Shown here one piece after another: positions 22,497-34,438 of a stretch of 64,000 bases of DNA. Position numbers and translations under genes: made by a program. Under the pieces are notes generated by a model. The model had not been told where the DNA came from. It worked only from the letters and a program-made list of their open reading frames with translations, and did not search any database. The stretch comes from Eledone cirrhosa. Lineage: Eukaryota; Mollusca; Cephalopoda; Octopoda; Eledonidae. The DNA lies in assembly GCA_964016885.1 (NCBI GenBank), contig OZ024742.1, positions 119,104,396 to 119,168,395 on the forward strand, read 5' to 3'. Numbering within the stretch: position 1 is the stretch's first letter; each line of letters opens with the position of its first letter.

Positions 22497-25400
22497 ATGA
22501 CCTCACTCAGAATAGGCAGCATAAATGCGCGTGGCTTGGGGTCGTCATGGAAGCAGGGTCACCTGCTCAACGACCTCAGGTCACTAAACATAGATGTAGT
22601 GGCCATCAGCGAGACCAGAATCTCCGAAGCACGGGCCTTCGTACCGATCTTCGGCGGCTACGATGTGTACGCATCTCCCAGCCGTCCTGGATCGGGTGGT
22701 GGAGTTGCTGTGCTTTTTCGGAGAGGTTTGGATCTCGCCATACGGGCCATCTTCCTGGACCCAGAGGGTAAGCTGGTGGTGCTGGACGTGACCAGCGGAG
22801 ACGGGCAAGCTTTCAGGCTAGTGGCCGTCTATGCCCCGACAGGAGCAGGGCGGCCTGATTTCTTCCGGCGTCTGGAGACCTTTCTTTGAACGTCCCGCTC
22901 TTTAGTGTTAGTGGGCGACTGGAACGGGATCTTAGATGCACGCTGGGACTGTGTGGGATTAGCGGATAGGGGTGGAGGGTGCAAGAGCCTCACCAACCTG
23001 CTCAGGCGTTTTGAACTGTCTGACAGGTACCGATTGGATTTCCCGAATGTGCCAATGTGGACTTGGACAAACCGCATAGGGTCATCCAGATCATATCTAG
23101 ATAGAGTATTTTGTAGGGAAATAGATAGGTCTAGCATAGGCTGTCCACAATTCAAGATAGTCAGCTACACGGACCACAAATTCGTGATCTGTGTGCTTGA
23201 CTTAGATAGGCTTCATAGACGAGGACCCGGCTACTGGAAGCTAAACGCGTCCTTACCAGCGCGCAAGGCCTACAGAGACCGGATTAGCGAACTAGTTAAG
23301 CGGGCGTTGACGGGGGCCATCGTCAACAACAAGTGGTGGTTTGCTCTGAAAAGAGCGATTAGAATAGAATCGATTAGGTTTAGTAAGGCTTTAGCAATAG
23401 AGAAAAATAGAGCAGAGGGAGAACTAGTTAGAAAATTAGACGAGGCGCTTAGCAAAGGCATTGCGACCGACGTGCTTGCGGCGAAATTGGCCCTTGACCA
23501 ATTCTTCAATGCAAAGCACGAAGGCTGCGTTGTCAGAGCTAGGGTGCGTGCTCTCAGACACGAGGGGACGAAAGCCGTTCAATGGGCCCGAGTGGCGGAG
23601 GCGCGTCGTGGCAACAAAGCCACGATCCGGTCTTTGGTGGACCACGACGGGCGCATGCTACTCGATCCCGGGCAAATGTGTGAAGCTTTTCAGCGACACT
23701 TCGCTCAGCGGTTCGGGGGCAGCGGGGGGCCGGGTAGAGGGATGGACTTTAGTGTCTACCTCGACGGACTGCCGCGGCTCTCGGCCACTGAGGCGAAGTG
23801 TTGCGAAAAGCCGATAACAGCCGCTGAAGTAAGGGAGGCAATGACTGGCTGCACAAGGGTAAATCGCCTGGTTTGGATGGTCTGCCCTATGAACTTTACG
23901 TACAGATGCCAGACTTGTTCGGAGGCCTCTTGGCGGACGTCTACTGCAACTGGCAACAGAACGGGAGAATTCCCAGTTCTGTGAGCCGAGGAGCGGTGGC
24001 ACTACTGAGAAAGGATCCGAACAAGGGGGATAACATAGACAATTTCCGGCCCATAACTCTGCTAAACACAGAGTTTAAGATTTTGGCCAAGGTGCTAGCA
24101 AAGAGGTTGGCGCTTGTAGTTGGTGGTCTGGTGGGAGAGGCGCAGACATGCGCCATTCCCGACAGATCCATCCACGACAACCTCCACCTCATGCGATACA
24201 TCGTAGAGAGGGTAGCTAGGGAACCTGGCACGGGTGGGTCCTTGATCAATTTAGATCAGTCGAAAGCTTTCGATAGGGTCGACCATCGTTACCTAGCGGC
24301 AGTCCTGAGGGCGGCTGGCTTTGGGCCCGTCTTCAGAGGCTGGATCGCTGCCATGCACAGCGACATCTGCTCTGTGGTGAGAGTGAACGGTCACCTGTCG
24401 GAACCGTTCAACATCATGCGCTCGGTCCGCCAAGGATGTCCCCTCTCGTCCCTATTGTACGTATTGACTCTCGAGCCATTACTGCACAAACTGGAGACGT
24501 TGAGTGGGGTCCCGCGCGAACTAGGATGCGGAAGATCCGTATCAGCATATGCGGACGATGTCACCGTAGTGGTGTCGAACGCCAAACACATCGAGGCGAT
24601 CGGCACTACACTAAGAGAATACGAAGCGGTGACAGGAGCAATGATCAACCAGGAAAAGTCAGTGGGCCTGCAGCTCGGCACCTGGAGAGGCAGGTCCATG
24701 CCGTCCAACAGCGTCGTCGGACGCTGGACGGACGGACCGGTTAAATTGCTAGGGGTCTGGTTCGGTCCGGACCTCCAGACGGACAAAAACTGGGACGAGG
24801 TGACGAGCAGGGTGGCTTCTCTCACCCAGAAATGGGCCGAGAGGAAGCTATCCCTGAAAGGTCGAGCGGAGGTGGCTAACGCGTACATCGCGTCCGTCAT
24901 CTGCTACCGCCTGACCGTCGTACCTTGTCCTAAGCCTCGCCTGACTGTGCTGGAGCGTTTGCTCTTTCGCTTTTTGTGGAAGGGACGCGCTCCGATGGTC
25001 AGGCGGTCCATCTGTTGTCAACACCCGCTACGTGGAGGGCTGGGCATGCCGTGGCTGATGATGCGCAGGCACGCGCTCAGGCTACGACATCTCCACCTCT
25101 TCCTCGACGGTGATCAGGTGTGGTCGCCGTTTGCTAGACGCGTGTTTCCCCAGCTCGTTTCCTTGACGGAGCTGCAGTCCTGGGTCAAGCGAAGACCGAG
25201 AGGGAGCGCCTGGAGACTGGAATGTCTTCAGGCGCTCACAGCCCTCGACCAATCGGGCAATGTGATCGGTGGAAACTCCACCTCGGCGTTCTATAGAGGA
25301 TTAGTGGAGGGGAAGAGCGACGACGTACTTGGGGAAACTCTAGGCGTCGACGAAAATCAACTAGCCAATCTCTTCGGAAGAACTTTCGGGCCAGGGCCTA

Positions 25401-25916
25401 TGGACAACTTCCAGAAATCTCTGGCCTGGCAGTGCTACCGAGGAGCCTTGCCAGTTCGGGATAAACTCTACAGGCATGGAGGTGCCGTCAGCCGGGCATG
25501 TCCGAGATGCGCGCAGGGCGACGAAACCGTCCTGCACGCACTCGTCCAGTGTCCGAAAATTGCTGACTTGTGGGTTTATGTCGAACACCTGCTGTCGCGT
25601 TTAGGACGGATCCGGCTATCATCTGAGTCCATCGTGAGGATTGCCCCGCCCTCCTCCTTTAGCCGGGAAGGGCAGGCAGTTTTTATCTGCCTGGTGGCCA
25701 TGGCGAAAGAGATAGTATGGTGGACACGTTTGAAAGGGCTGAAGACGAGCACTTACCTCTTCGGTGATGCTCTGATTGACTTTTTCAAATTTCATTTGAA
25801 AAGGAAAATCAGAGTAGAGAGGGAAGTGCTCTCTTCAACAGCATTTTGTTGAAAGATGGGTGAGAGAAGCAAGAATGGCCCGAGTGAATGGGCCTACTCT
25901 GAGCATATATCTGTAA
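22497..25916 (+). pseudogene. ORF2 (APE endonuclease plus RT) of copy E
   Basis: APE domain: LRIGSINARGLG, ISETRIS, LVGDWNG and YTDHKFVICV hold the catalytic Asn, Glu, Asp-Asn and His. RT: LRKDPNKGDNIDNFRPITLL, INLDQSKAFDRV (motif A), AYADDVTVVV (motif C, YADD at 24548-24559). Near the C-terminus CPRCAQGDETVLHALVQC is a CX2CX8HX4C finger. Defects relative to copy F: GGA to TGA at 22887-22889, loss of one G near 23859, and a one-base insertion near 25837 that hides the true C-terminus (WVREARMARVNGP), which ends at 25916. Clade placement as Tx1/L1-like is by motif only; an I-group relative is possible. Confidence 0.85.
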
Positions 25917-26015
25917 ATTAAAGGTGGAAAACTGGGAGAGGGCACTTGCCTTGGTGGTCAGGGTCATTGTGGCTTTTTACTGGGCTTTCTCCACAAATGT
26001 CCCTCCGAAGTCTCC

Positions 26016-26027
26016 CCCCTATTGGGG
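26016..26027 (+). promoter_or_regulatory. 3' UTR hairpin CCCC-TATT-GGGG (copy E)
   Basis: A perfect 4-bp stem with a TATT loop, about 100 bp after the ORF2 stop. The same hairpin is at 37948-37959 in copy F and 56086-56097 in the diverged copy G, while surrounding UTR differs in G. Such structures are often where the RT binds its own RNA; that role is inferred. Confidence 0.5.
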
Positions 26028-26164
26028 AATTTTTCATTGTTATTTTTTGTTACATCCTCTGTTTTTGTTTTTTACACGCAGAAATGCCCATTTGTACCGT
26101 CCTGCATTGTCCTGCACTGTCCTTAATGTCTACTTTATGTAAACCCTTGTGGTTAATAAAGAAA

Positions 26165-26166
<2 letters not shown>

Positions 26167-26199
<33 letters not shown>

Positions 26200-26211
26200 G
26201 TTATTGTTATT
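26167..26211. repeat. (ATT)n tract 3
   Basis: Pure ATT to 26199, then GTTATTGTTATT. The 3' ends of plus-strand copy E and minus-strand copy B both abut this tract. Confidence 0.95.
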
Positions 26212-28972
26212 CCTTGAATCTCAGTCATTGATGTTGGTTAACTGGAAAGTCCGTTGGATTGAATATCAAGCCACTACCTGCAGCCTCAGATATTCAGGAC
26301 GTATCGGAGGGTTCTTGCCGTTCCAAGCAAGCATGCCTTTTGAAGCGTTCCAAAAAGCGTGAAGGGGCCGATTTTCTTTAACCATCCCTGGAAACCTTTG
26401 GAGATAGTCCCCAGTGCGCCTATGACAATCGGGATCACTTTGACTTCATGGCAGTTCCAAATCCTTTTCACCTCCCACTTTAGGTCCTGGTATCGGTTAA
26501 TTTTCTCCCTCTCCTTCTCTTGCACTCTCGTGTCGAACGGGCAGGCCACATCCACAATCAGGCACGATCTTTTTTCTTTGTCCACAACCACCAGGTCAGA
26601 TCTATTGTGTTCCAGTTTTTTGTCCGTCTGTATCCTAAAATCCCACAGCACCTTCACCTGACTGTTCTCCATCACCGCCTCTGGCCTATGCTCATACCAT
26701 TTCTCAGAATGTGGTAGATTGTTTACTTTGCACAGGTGCCAGTGGATCACCCTGCCCATCACATCGTGTCTCCAGCCCTTATAGTGGGTCTGGGCTAGGT
26801 GTTTACACTCGGACACAATGTGAGCCACAGTCTCCTCTCTCTCTCCACAGATCCTGCACAGTGGGCTAGCCTCCTCCTTGTAGATATGGTGCTTCAACCA
26901 CTTCGTTTTGAGGGCCTGCTCCTGCGCAGCCATTAGCATTCCTTCTGTAGCCTTTTTGAGGTCTCCTCTTCTCAACCAGTTCCATGTCTGTGGATCTCTA
27001 AATTCAGTTTTCTCAAAGAAGGTACTATGAAGGGATTTTCCCTTAAGGCTGCTCTTCCTCCTTGATGTTATTTCCTCCTTGGGTATCCCCTGGCCTACTG
27101 TCCCCTCCTTCAGTACAGCTCTGAGCATTGGCTCCTTACTATAGGTCACGTATTTGTATAGGTTGTTTTTCTCCATCTGAACACAGTCCTCTATGCTGAT
27201 AAGACCTCTTCCACCCTCAGATCTCCTTAGGTAGAGTCTATCGACATCACTCCTCTTGTGGGACATGTTGTAGATAGTCAATAGCTTCCTAGTCTTCCTA
27301 TCCATTTCTTTGTGTATTTGTTCAGCAACATTCCATCTCAGAATTCCCGCACTGTACCTAATAATAGACACAGCTCGGGAATTTACTGCGCTTATGGCAT
27401 TTTTGCTGTTCAGATGTGACTTCAATACGCTCCTTACTCTCCGAATGTATTCAGTTCTTAACAATTCCTTCATTTTTTTGTTCTTTATGCCATCAGCCTC
27501 CAGAACGCCCAAATACTTGTATCCTTCCTCAGAGTCAATTTCCTTTATCATCTCACCTGTTGGTATCTGGATCCCGTTACTTCTGCTCAACCTACCCCTC
27601 CTCATCACAATGACTCCACATTTACCAATACCAAACTGCATACATATATCACTGCTGAAAATACGGACAGTGTCAACAAGCACATCCAACTCCTTCTCAC
27701 TTTTCCCGAAGAGCTTAAGATCGTCCATGAAGAGGAGGTGATTGATGGTAAGCTCTCCCCTTCCCAACTTGTATCCTGCTCTCACTTTTCGCAGCATAAT
27801 GGTCAAGGGCATCAGGGCAAGGACAAACAACAGAGGGGACAGGCTATCTCCCTGGAAGATACCTCTCTTGATCTTCACGCTTCCCAAGGATACTCCAGTT
27901 GATGTCAACTCTGTCTCCCAGGACCCCATACTCCTGCCCAGCAACTGTCTGATGTTATCTACCAACCTGAAGATCTCCAGGCTTTTGGTGATCCAGGAAT
28001 GAGGCACCATGTCAAATGCCTTTCTGTAGTCTATCCATCCCATGGCAAGATCAGTGTGTCTCCTCCTGCAATTCCCCATTACCATCTTATCAATAAGCAA
28101 CTGGTCCTTTGTACCACGTGACTTCTTTCGGCATCCTTTCTGTTCGTCCGGCAACAAGTTGTTTGTGTGGAGGTGATGGTAGATTTCCTCAGACACAATG
28201 CTCGTCAACAGTTTCCACATTACGGGCAGACATGTGATAGGTCTATAGTTGGTAACATCATTACCCTTGATTCGGTCTTTCATTATCAGAACTGTAGTAC
28301 CTTTTGTCAACCACTCTGGCACCTCACCCGACACCAAGCAGTCATTGAACATGGCCGTCAGCTTCGGGTGGAGGGATGTTAAATGTTTAATCCAATACCC
28401 CTGCACACCATCTGGGCCTGGTGATTTCCAGTTGGTTAGTTTTTTGGCTTGCCCCTTAAGAGTTTCAACTGTGATACTCAAATCAGTCTGTTGCTGTGCC
28501 TGCTCACCGATCTCCCTCTGTACTGTCTCAATCCACCCTGCCTGGGCATTGTGTCTAACATCCTGCTCCCATATTCCTCTCCAGAATGTTTTAGCTTGTT
28601 CCGCCCCAGGGATCAAGTCGTTGCTTCTTTCTTTCCCCTCAAGCTGTCCAAACAGCATCTTCTGGTTGTTGTCGAACATGCGGTTCTGTTTATACTGACT
28701 GACTCTGTTCTCGTATCGCCTGATTTTGGCACTCTTTGCGTTGCTTCAATTCCTCTATGATAATATTTAGCTTTTTACTCCTAGTTTTGTATTTTATTTC
28801 CAGTCTATTTTTAGTGCCTATGTTTTTTAGTGTCCCATTCAGTAGTGACTCAAGCTTTCCCATGTCATTTCTCATTTCCCCGATTTGCCCACTCAGTCGC
28901 TTCTTCCACCACGGCTCTGCTCTTTCTTGTCTGTTGTTTCCTCTCGCTTTTATACCAAGTAGTTTCCTCACC

Positions 28973-28974
<2 letters not shown>
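26212..28974 (-). mobile_element. R4/Dong-like LINE copy B, 5'-truncated
   Basis: The 3' UTR (about 75 bp) ends CATCAATGACTGAGATTCAAGG before tract 3. The 5' junction at 28974 joins AATACGGTGAGG of the element to (AAT)n with an AAT overlap, so truncation occurred inside a microsatellite. Very similar to copies C and D. Confidence 0.9.
26286..28974 (-). pseudogene. R4/Dong-like RT plus restriction-like endonuclease (copy B)
   Basis: An uninterrupted 797-residue frame (28679 to 26286) keeps the whole catalytic part: NWKSPGPDGVQGYWIKH, NYRPITCLPVMWKLL, GWIDYRKAFDMVPHSW (motif A), GIFQGDSLSPLLF, FMDDLKLF (27720-27731), YKYLGV, the CRICGEREETVAHIVSEC finger, then NRSDLVVVDKEKRSCLIVD with the PD-D type residues (the usual Pro is Ser here), and IPIVIGALGTISKGF. 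An 8-bp deletion near 28738, compared with copy C, shifts the upstream 94 codons out of frame. N-terminal sequence present in copy C is missing. The best preserved R4-like protein in the window. Confidence 0.9.

Positions 28975-29037
<63 letters not shown>
28975..29037. repeat. (ATT)n tract 4
   Basis: Pure 63-bp ATT tract between the 5' end of copy B and the 3' end of copy C, both on the minus strand. Confidence 0.95.
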
Positions 29038-32000
29038 GTTCTTTGAGTCTCAGTCATTGATGTTAGTTAACTGGAAAGTTTGTTGAAATGAATATCAAGC
29101 CACTACCTGCAGCCTCAGATATTCAGGACGTATTGGAGGGTTCTTGCTGTTCCCAGCAAGCATGCCTTTTGAAGCGTTCCAAAAAGCGTGAAGGGGCCAA
29201 TTTTCTTTAACCATCCCTGGAAACTTTTTGAGATAGTCCCTAGTGCGCCTATGACAATCGGGATCACTTTGACTTCATGGCAGTTCCAAATCCTTTTACC
29301 TCCCACTTTAAGTCCTGGTATCGGTTAATTTTCTCCCTCTCCTTCTCTTGCACTCTCGTGTCGAATGGGCAGGCCACATCCACAATCAGGCACGATCTTT
29401 TTTCTTTGTCCACAACCACCAGGTCAGGTCTATTGTGTTCCAGTTTCTTGTCCGTCTGTATCCTAAAATCCTATAGCACCTTCACCTGATCGTTTTCTAT
29501 CACCGCCTCTGGCTTATGCTCATACCACTTCTCAGAATGTGGTAAATTGTTTACTTTGCACAGGTGCTAGTGGATCACCCTGCCCATCACATCATGTCTC
29601 CAGCCCTTATAGTGAGTCCGGGCTAGGTGTTTACACTCGGATACAATGTGAGCCACAGTCTCCTCTCTCTCTCCACAGATCCTGCACAGTGGGCTAGCCT
29701 CCTCCTTGTAAATATGGTGTTTCAACCTCTTCGTTTTGAGGGCCTGCTCCTGCGCAGCCATTAACATTCCTTCTGTAGCCTTTTTAAGGTCTCCTCTTTT
29801 CAACCAGTTCCATGTCTGTGGATCTCTAAATTCAGTTTTCTCAAAGAAGGTACTATGAAGGGATTTTTCCTGAAGGCTGCTCTTTCTCCTTGATGTTATT
29901 TCCTCCTTGGACATCCCCTGGCCTATTGTCCCCTCCTTCAGTACAGTTCTGAGCATTGGCTCCTTACTATCAGTCACGTATTTGTGTAGGTTGTTTTTCT
30001 CCATCTGAACACAGTCCTCTATGCTGATAAGACCTCTTCCACCTTCAGATCTCCTTAAGTAGAGTCTATCGACATCACTCCTCTTGTGGGACATGTTGTA
30101 GATAGTCAATAGCTTCCTAGTCTTCCTATCCATTTCTTTTTGTTCAGCAACATTCCATCTCAGAATTCCCGCACTGTACCTAATAATAGACACAGCTCGG
30201 GAATTTACTGCACTTATGGCATTCCTACTGTTCAGATGTGACTTTAATACGCTCCTTACTCTCCGAATGTATTCAGTTCTTATCAATTCCTTCATTTTTT
30301 TGTTCTTGATGTCATCAGCCTCCAGAACACCCAAATACTTGTATCCTTCTTCAGAGTCAATTTCCTTTATCATCTCACCTGTTGGTACCTGGATTCCGTT
30401 ACTTCTGCTCAACTTACCCCTCTTCATCACAATGACTCCACACTTACTAATACCGAATTGCATACATATATCATTGCTGAAAATACGGACAGTGTCAACA
30501 AGCACATCCAACTCCTTCTCACTCTTCCGGAAGAGCTTAAGATCGTCCATGAAGAGGAGGTGATTGATGGTAAGCCCTCCCTTTCCCAACCTGTATCCTG
30601 CTCTCACTTTTCGCAGTACACTGGTTAGGGGCATCAGGGCAAGGACAAACAACAGAGGGGACAGACTATCTCCCTGGAAGATACCTCTCTTGATCTTCAC
30701 GCTTCCCAAGGATTCTCCAGTTGATGTTAACTCTGTTTCCCAGGACTTCATACTTTTGCCCAACAACTGTCTGATGTTATCTGCCACCTTGAAGATCTCC
30801 AGGCTTTTGGTGATCCAAGAATGAGGCACCACGTCAAATGCCTTTTTGTAGTCTATCCATCCCATCTTATCAATAAGTAACTGGTCCTTTGTACCACGTG
30901 ACTTCGTTCGGCATTCTTTCTGTTCGTCCGGTAACAAGTTGTTTGTGTGGAGGTGATGGTAGATTTCCTCAGACATAATGCTTGTCAACAGTTTCCACAT
31001 TACGGACAGACATGTGATAGGTCTATAGTTGGTAACATCATTACCCTTGATTCGGTCTTTCATTATCAGAACTGTGGTACCTTTTGTCAACCACTCTGGT
31101 ACCTCACCTGACATCCAGCAGTCATTGACCATGGTTGTCAGTTTCGGGTGGAGGGATGTTATATTTTTAATCCAATACCCCTGCACACCATCTGGGCCTG
31201 GTGATTTCCAGTTGGTTAGTTTTTTGGCCTGCCCCTTAAGAGTTTCAACTGTGATACTCAAATCAGTTTGTTGGTGTGCCTGTTCACTAATCTCCTTCTG
31301 TACTGTCTCCATCCACACTGTCTGGTCATTATGTTTAACATTCTGCTCCCATATTCCTCTCCAGAATGTTTTAGTTTGTTCCGCCTCAGGGATCAAGTCG
31401 TTGCCTCTTTCTTTCCCTTCAAGCTGTCCAAACAGCATCTTCTGGTTGTTGTCGAACATGTGGTTCTGTCTATACTGACTGACTCTGTTCTCGTATCGCC
31501 TGATTTTTGCACTCTTTGCTACAATGCGTTGCTTCAGTTCCTCTATGATAATATTTAGCTTTTTCCTCCTAGTTTTGTACTTTATTTCCAGTCTATTTTT
31601 AGTGTCTATGTTTTTTAGTGTCCCATTAGTAGGGACTCAAGCTTTCCAATGTCATTTCTCATTTCCCTGATTTGACCACTCAGTCGTTTCTTCCACCAAG
31701 GCTCTGCTCTTTCTTGTCTGTTGTTTCCTCTCGCTTTTATACCAAGTAGTTTCCTCACCGTATTTGCTGTTGCTTTGAAGATATTGTTGCACTGGTGAAG
31801 GCTCCTCGCCTCAAGGTATGGGATGACTTTGTTTACCTTAGCTGTTGTTTCTTTTAACTTTTTCCTGTCTACAAATCTTAGGTTCATAGGTCCCCCACTA
31901 TCATTGTTCAATTCATCTACCACTAAGTTTAGGATATCAACCAAATCTTGTTCTAGCCCGTCAGCATTCATCTCCTCAGTGGCCATATCTCTGTTCCAGG

Positions 32001-32149
32001 TATTATTTATCTCAGCATTCAGATCATTGTCTGCTTCGAGTGGTTCCTCCGTTCTCTCGACCTCTTCACCTTCATTTCCCACTGGCTCGTTTGTTTGGCA
32101 TACTCCACTCTCCATCTCCAAGCTAATCTCTCTGCTCAGTTCCTCCAGT

Positions 32150-32151
<2 letters not shown>
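29038..32151 (-). mobile_element. R4/Dong-like LINE copy C
   Basis: Longer at the 5' end than B. The element frame runs straight into (AAT)n as poly-Asn at 32152, so its own 5' end is probably truncated there. Closely similar to B and D throughout. Confidence 0.9.
29115..32151 (-). pseudogene. R4/Dong-like RT plus endonuclease (copy C)
   Basis: The N-terminal part (32151-31615) is Glu/Asn-rich and ends KKRLSGQIREMRNDIGKLE. It is followed by a one-base shift at about 31625, then an open frame through the RT (FMDDLKLF at 30542-30553) to a TAG at 29567-29569, which replaces the Trp seen in B after RVIH. A second Trp-to-TAG change follows at about 29473 and a one-base deletion near 29295. Compared with B, 42 bp (14 residues before GWIDY of motif A) and 6 bp (in VAEQ) are deleted in frame. 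The C-terminus GALGTISKSF to VLNI is preserved. Confidence 0.85.

Positions 32152-32223
<72 letters not shown>
32152..32223. repeat. (ATT)n tract 5
   Basis: Pure 72-bp tract between the 5' end of copy C (minus) and the 5' end of copy F (plus). Confidence 0.95.
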
Positions 32224-32435
32224 GGCGACCTACGTAGTAAATCGTATTATCGTGAGCTCCGCAAAGGTTTGTTATTTCCGTTTGTTAAAAATTGCCATTT
32301 ATGGAAATTTTTTATTGTTAACTATATATATAAGCGCACATACATTGTTTTCCGAAAAGGACACCCAAAAAGATTGGGGCCTTGTGCCCAAAATTTAAAC
32401 TTTTATGATTATCAAAAAATTTCTTTGAAAAAAAA

Positions 32436-34404
32436 ATGGCTAATTCACCACTGCACCAAGCAGCTGAAAGCCTTTCTCAGAAATTAACATCTCACACCGA
32501 CACCACCATTGTAAATGATTATACGTCTTCCAACACAAACAATTTAAGCACTAGCAATATTTTAAATTTGTCTCAGGCAGTCATTCATTTCCCGCCATTA
32601 CCAATGACTGCAGGTGTTAAAGCCGCCACCACCACCAACACCCCCACCACCACTGCGACAACAGAAACAAAAGGAAAAAATAAATCAACTCGTGATGTCG
32701 AAATATTTTCAACCAAAATGGACTCTCCCAAACCGACTTTCACTGACGTCACCACCACCACAACTGAAACTAAAATTAATAATAACAAAAATAACGATAG
32801 CAACAACAACAACAATGACATTAAAAAAACCACCCTGAGTTTTGCCAGAGTAGCAAAACAGTTCGAAGCATTTACGGTAACTCAGGAGGATTTAGAAAAT
32901 GCCAAACAAATGGTAAAGAAAGATGGGTACAGGGTCAGCCTAACCCCCCACCTAATAAAATGGAGCATCGGCGCCTATGCACCGTGTCGTATCGAACAAT
33001 AAATGTAAAATCGCGCCGAGTGGAACGGGCATCCGAGTCCCAAATCCAAAAAGCTTTGGGATATGTGTGGGCAAGAAAAACCCACATCAGACGTGGGCAG
33101 AAGTATGGAACCGTGGACGTATTCTTTGAAACACCAGAGGAGGCTAGAGAACACTCCATGGCCCCATTAAGAAGTGACGACTTCACACTCGTCCCAAGCT
33201 ATTGTGGCCAGAGACTCGTAAAGATCAGGGTGACCCACGTTCCACCGGCCATCGAAATTCCCTGGCTAATAGCGGCCGTCCTCGCCGGCATCGAAGCCAA
33301 CACAAAGATAATAGCAATAGCAAAAGAAAAGCAGGAGAACTGGTCCGGATCTGGGATGGAGCTCCTGATCCAAGCGGACCAAAAAAGCATTGAGGAGATC
33401 CCAGAGGTAATAGACCTCACTGACGGCAGCCACCTCACCGTAATTGTCGAGGGCAGAAGGCCTAGGTGTGTCGTTTGTGGTGAAGGAACCCACCTAAGGG
33501 CTTTCTGCCCTCAGGCTAAAAGGTTGAGGCCACCTCTCCTACCCACCCCAGTGACACAACCATCAACACCACCAGTAGCAGAGATGGCAGCAACAACTGT
33601 AGCAGCAACAACAGAAGCAACTATAACAGCAAGAACCCCAGCAACAGTAGCAAAACCAACACCACCACCACCAGAAAAACCAACACCACCACCACCCAAC
33701 GCTTCAGAACTAGCACCAGCGCCTACACCATCCACCACGCCACAACCAAAACTAACGCCTGTGGAGGATTTTCCACTCCCCGGCCTATCACAACTGGAGA
33801 CAGATTGTGACGACGAGGAGTGGGAAACGGTATCAGGAAAAAAAAAAGAAACCAAAAAAGAAAAAATTCTCTTCCTTCCCCCTCCAAAAACAAAATACAG
33901 AGGGAAACAAATAAATTAACAAACAAAAAAGTTAGGACAGATATGCCACCATCCACACCAGCATCACCAACCCCATCAACCCAAACACCAACACCATAAC
34001 CATCATTAACCCCAACACCACCATCACCTACACCACAAAAGTCACCAAAGTGCGAAACAGAAACAAACCCACAACAAACGCAAACAAAACAAAACAACCA
34101 AAACGATACACACTACATAGCATTAAATTTGAACAACAAGCAATTATTACACTACATCCAACACAACACCAGCATCACAGAAAAAGACTACACAACAACC
34201 CCAAAATTCACACCACCTCCACACATACAAATCACTCGCATCACACAGAAAACGTACATGACACTAAAACAAAAATTCCCCAAAGACATCGGAGACTTCC
34301 GACAAGCACTCTCCAGGAGGATTTATAAGGACATCCTTCCTGAGGAGGCGACAAGCAGTGAAAAGGATGGAAAAACCGTCCTTCCCCTACGAGAAGTAAG
34401 GTAA
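32436..34404 (+). pseudogene. ORF1 (gag-like, CCHC knuckle) of copy F
   Basis: The ATG at 32436 follows an A-run. The N-terminus is Thr/Asn-rich and unlike that of copy E. Recognisable common blocks are SFARVAKQFE, SRRVERASESQIQKALG, GTVDVFFETPEEARE, VPSYCGQRLVKI and the knuckle CVVCGEGTHLRAFC. A Pro/Thr-rich linker and the tail block RRIYKDILPEE end at REVR-stop. Frameshifts occur near 32950 and in the A-rich segment near 33850-33915. Identity to E's ORF1 is clearly far lower than in ORF2. Confidence 0.8.
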
Positions 34405-34438
34405 GTTGTCTTTCCCATCTTTTCCACTCCTTTTCAAC

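Larger units (their letters stand above)
20152..26166 (+). mobile_element. Tx1/L1-like two-ORF LINE, copy E
   Basis: Complete in outline: 5' UTR (20152-20366), ORF1, a 35-bp gap, ORF2 and a 3' UTR ending AATAAAGAAATC, immediately followed by (ATT)n. The start is taken at the edge of tract 2 because copy F starts the same way after its own tract; the first ~70 bp could instead belong to copy A. Confidence 0.8.
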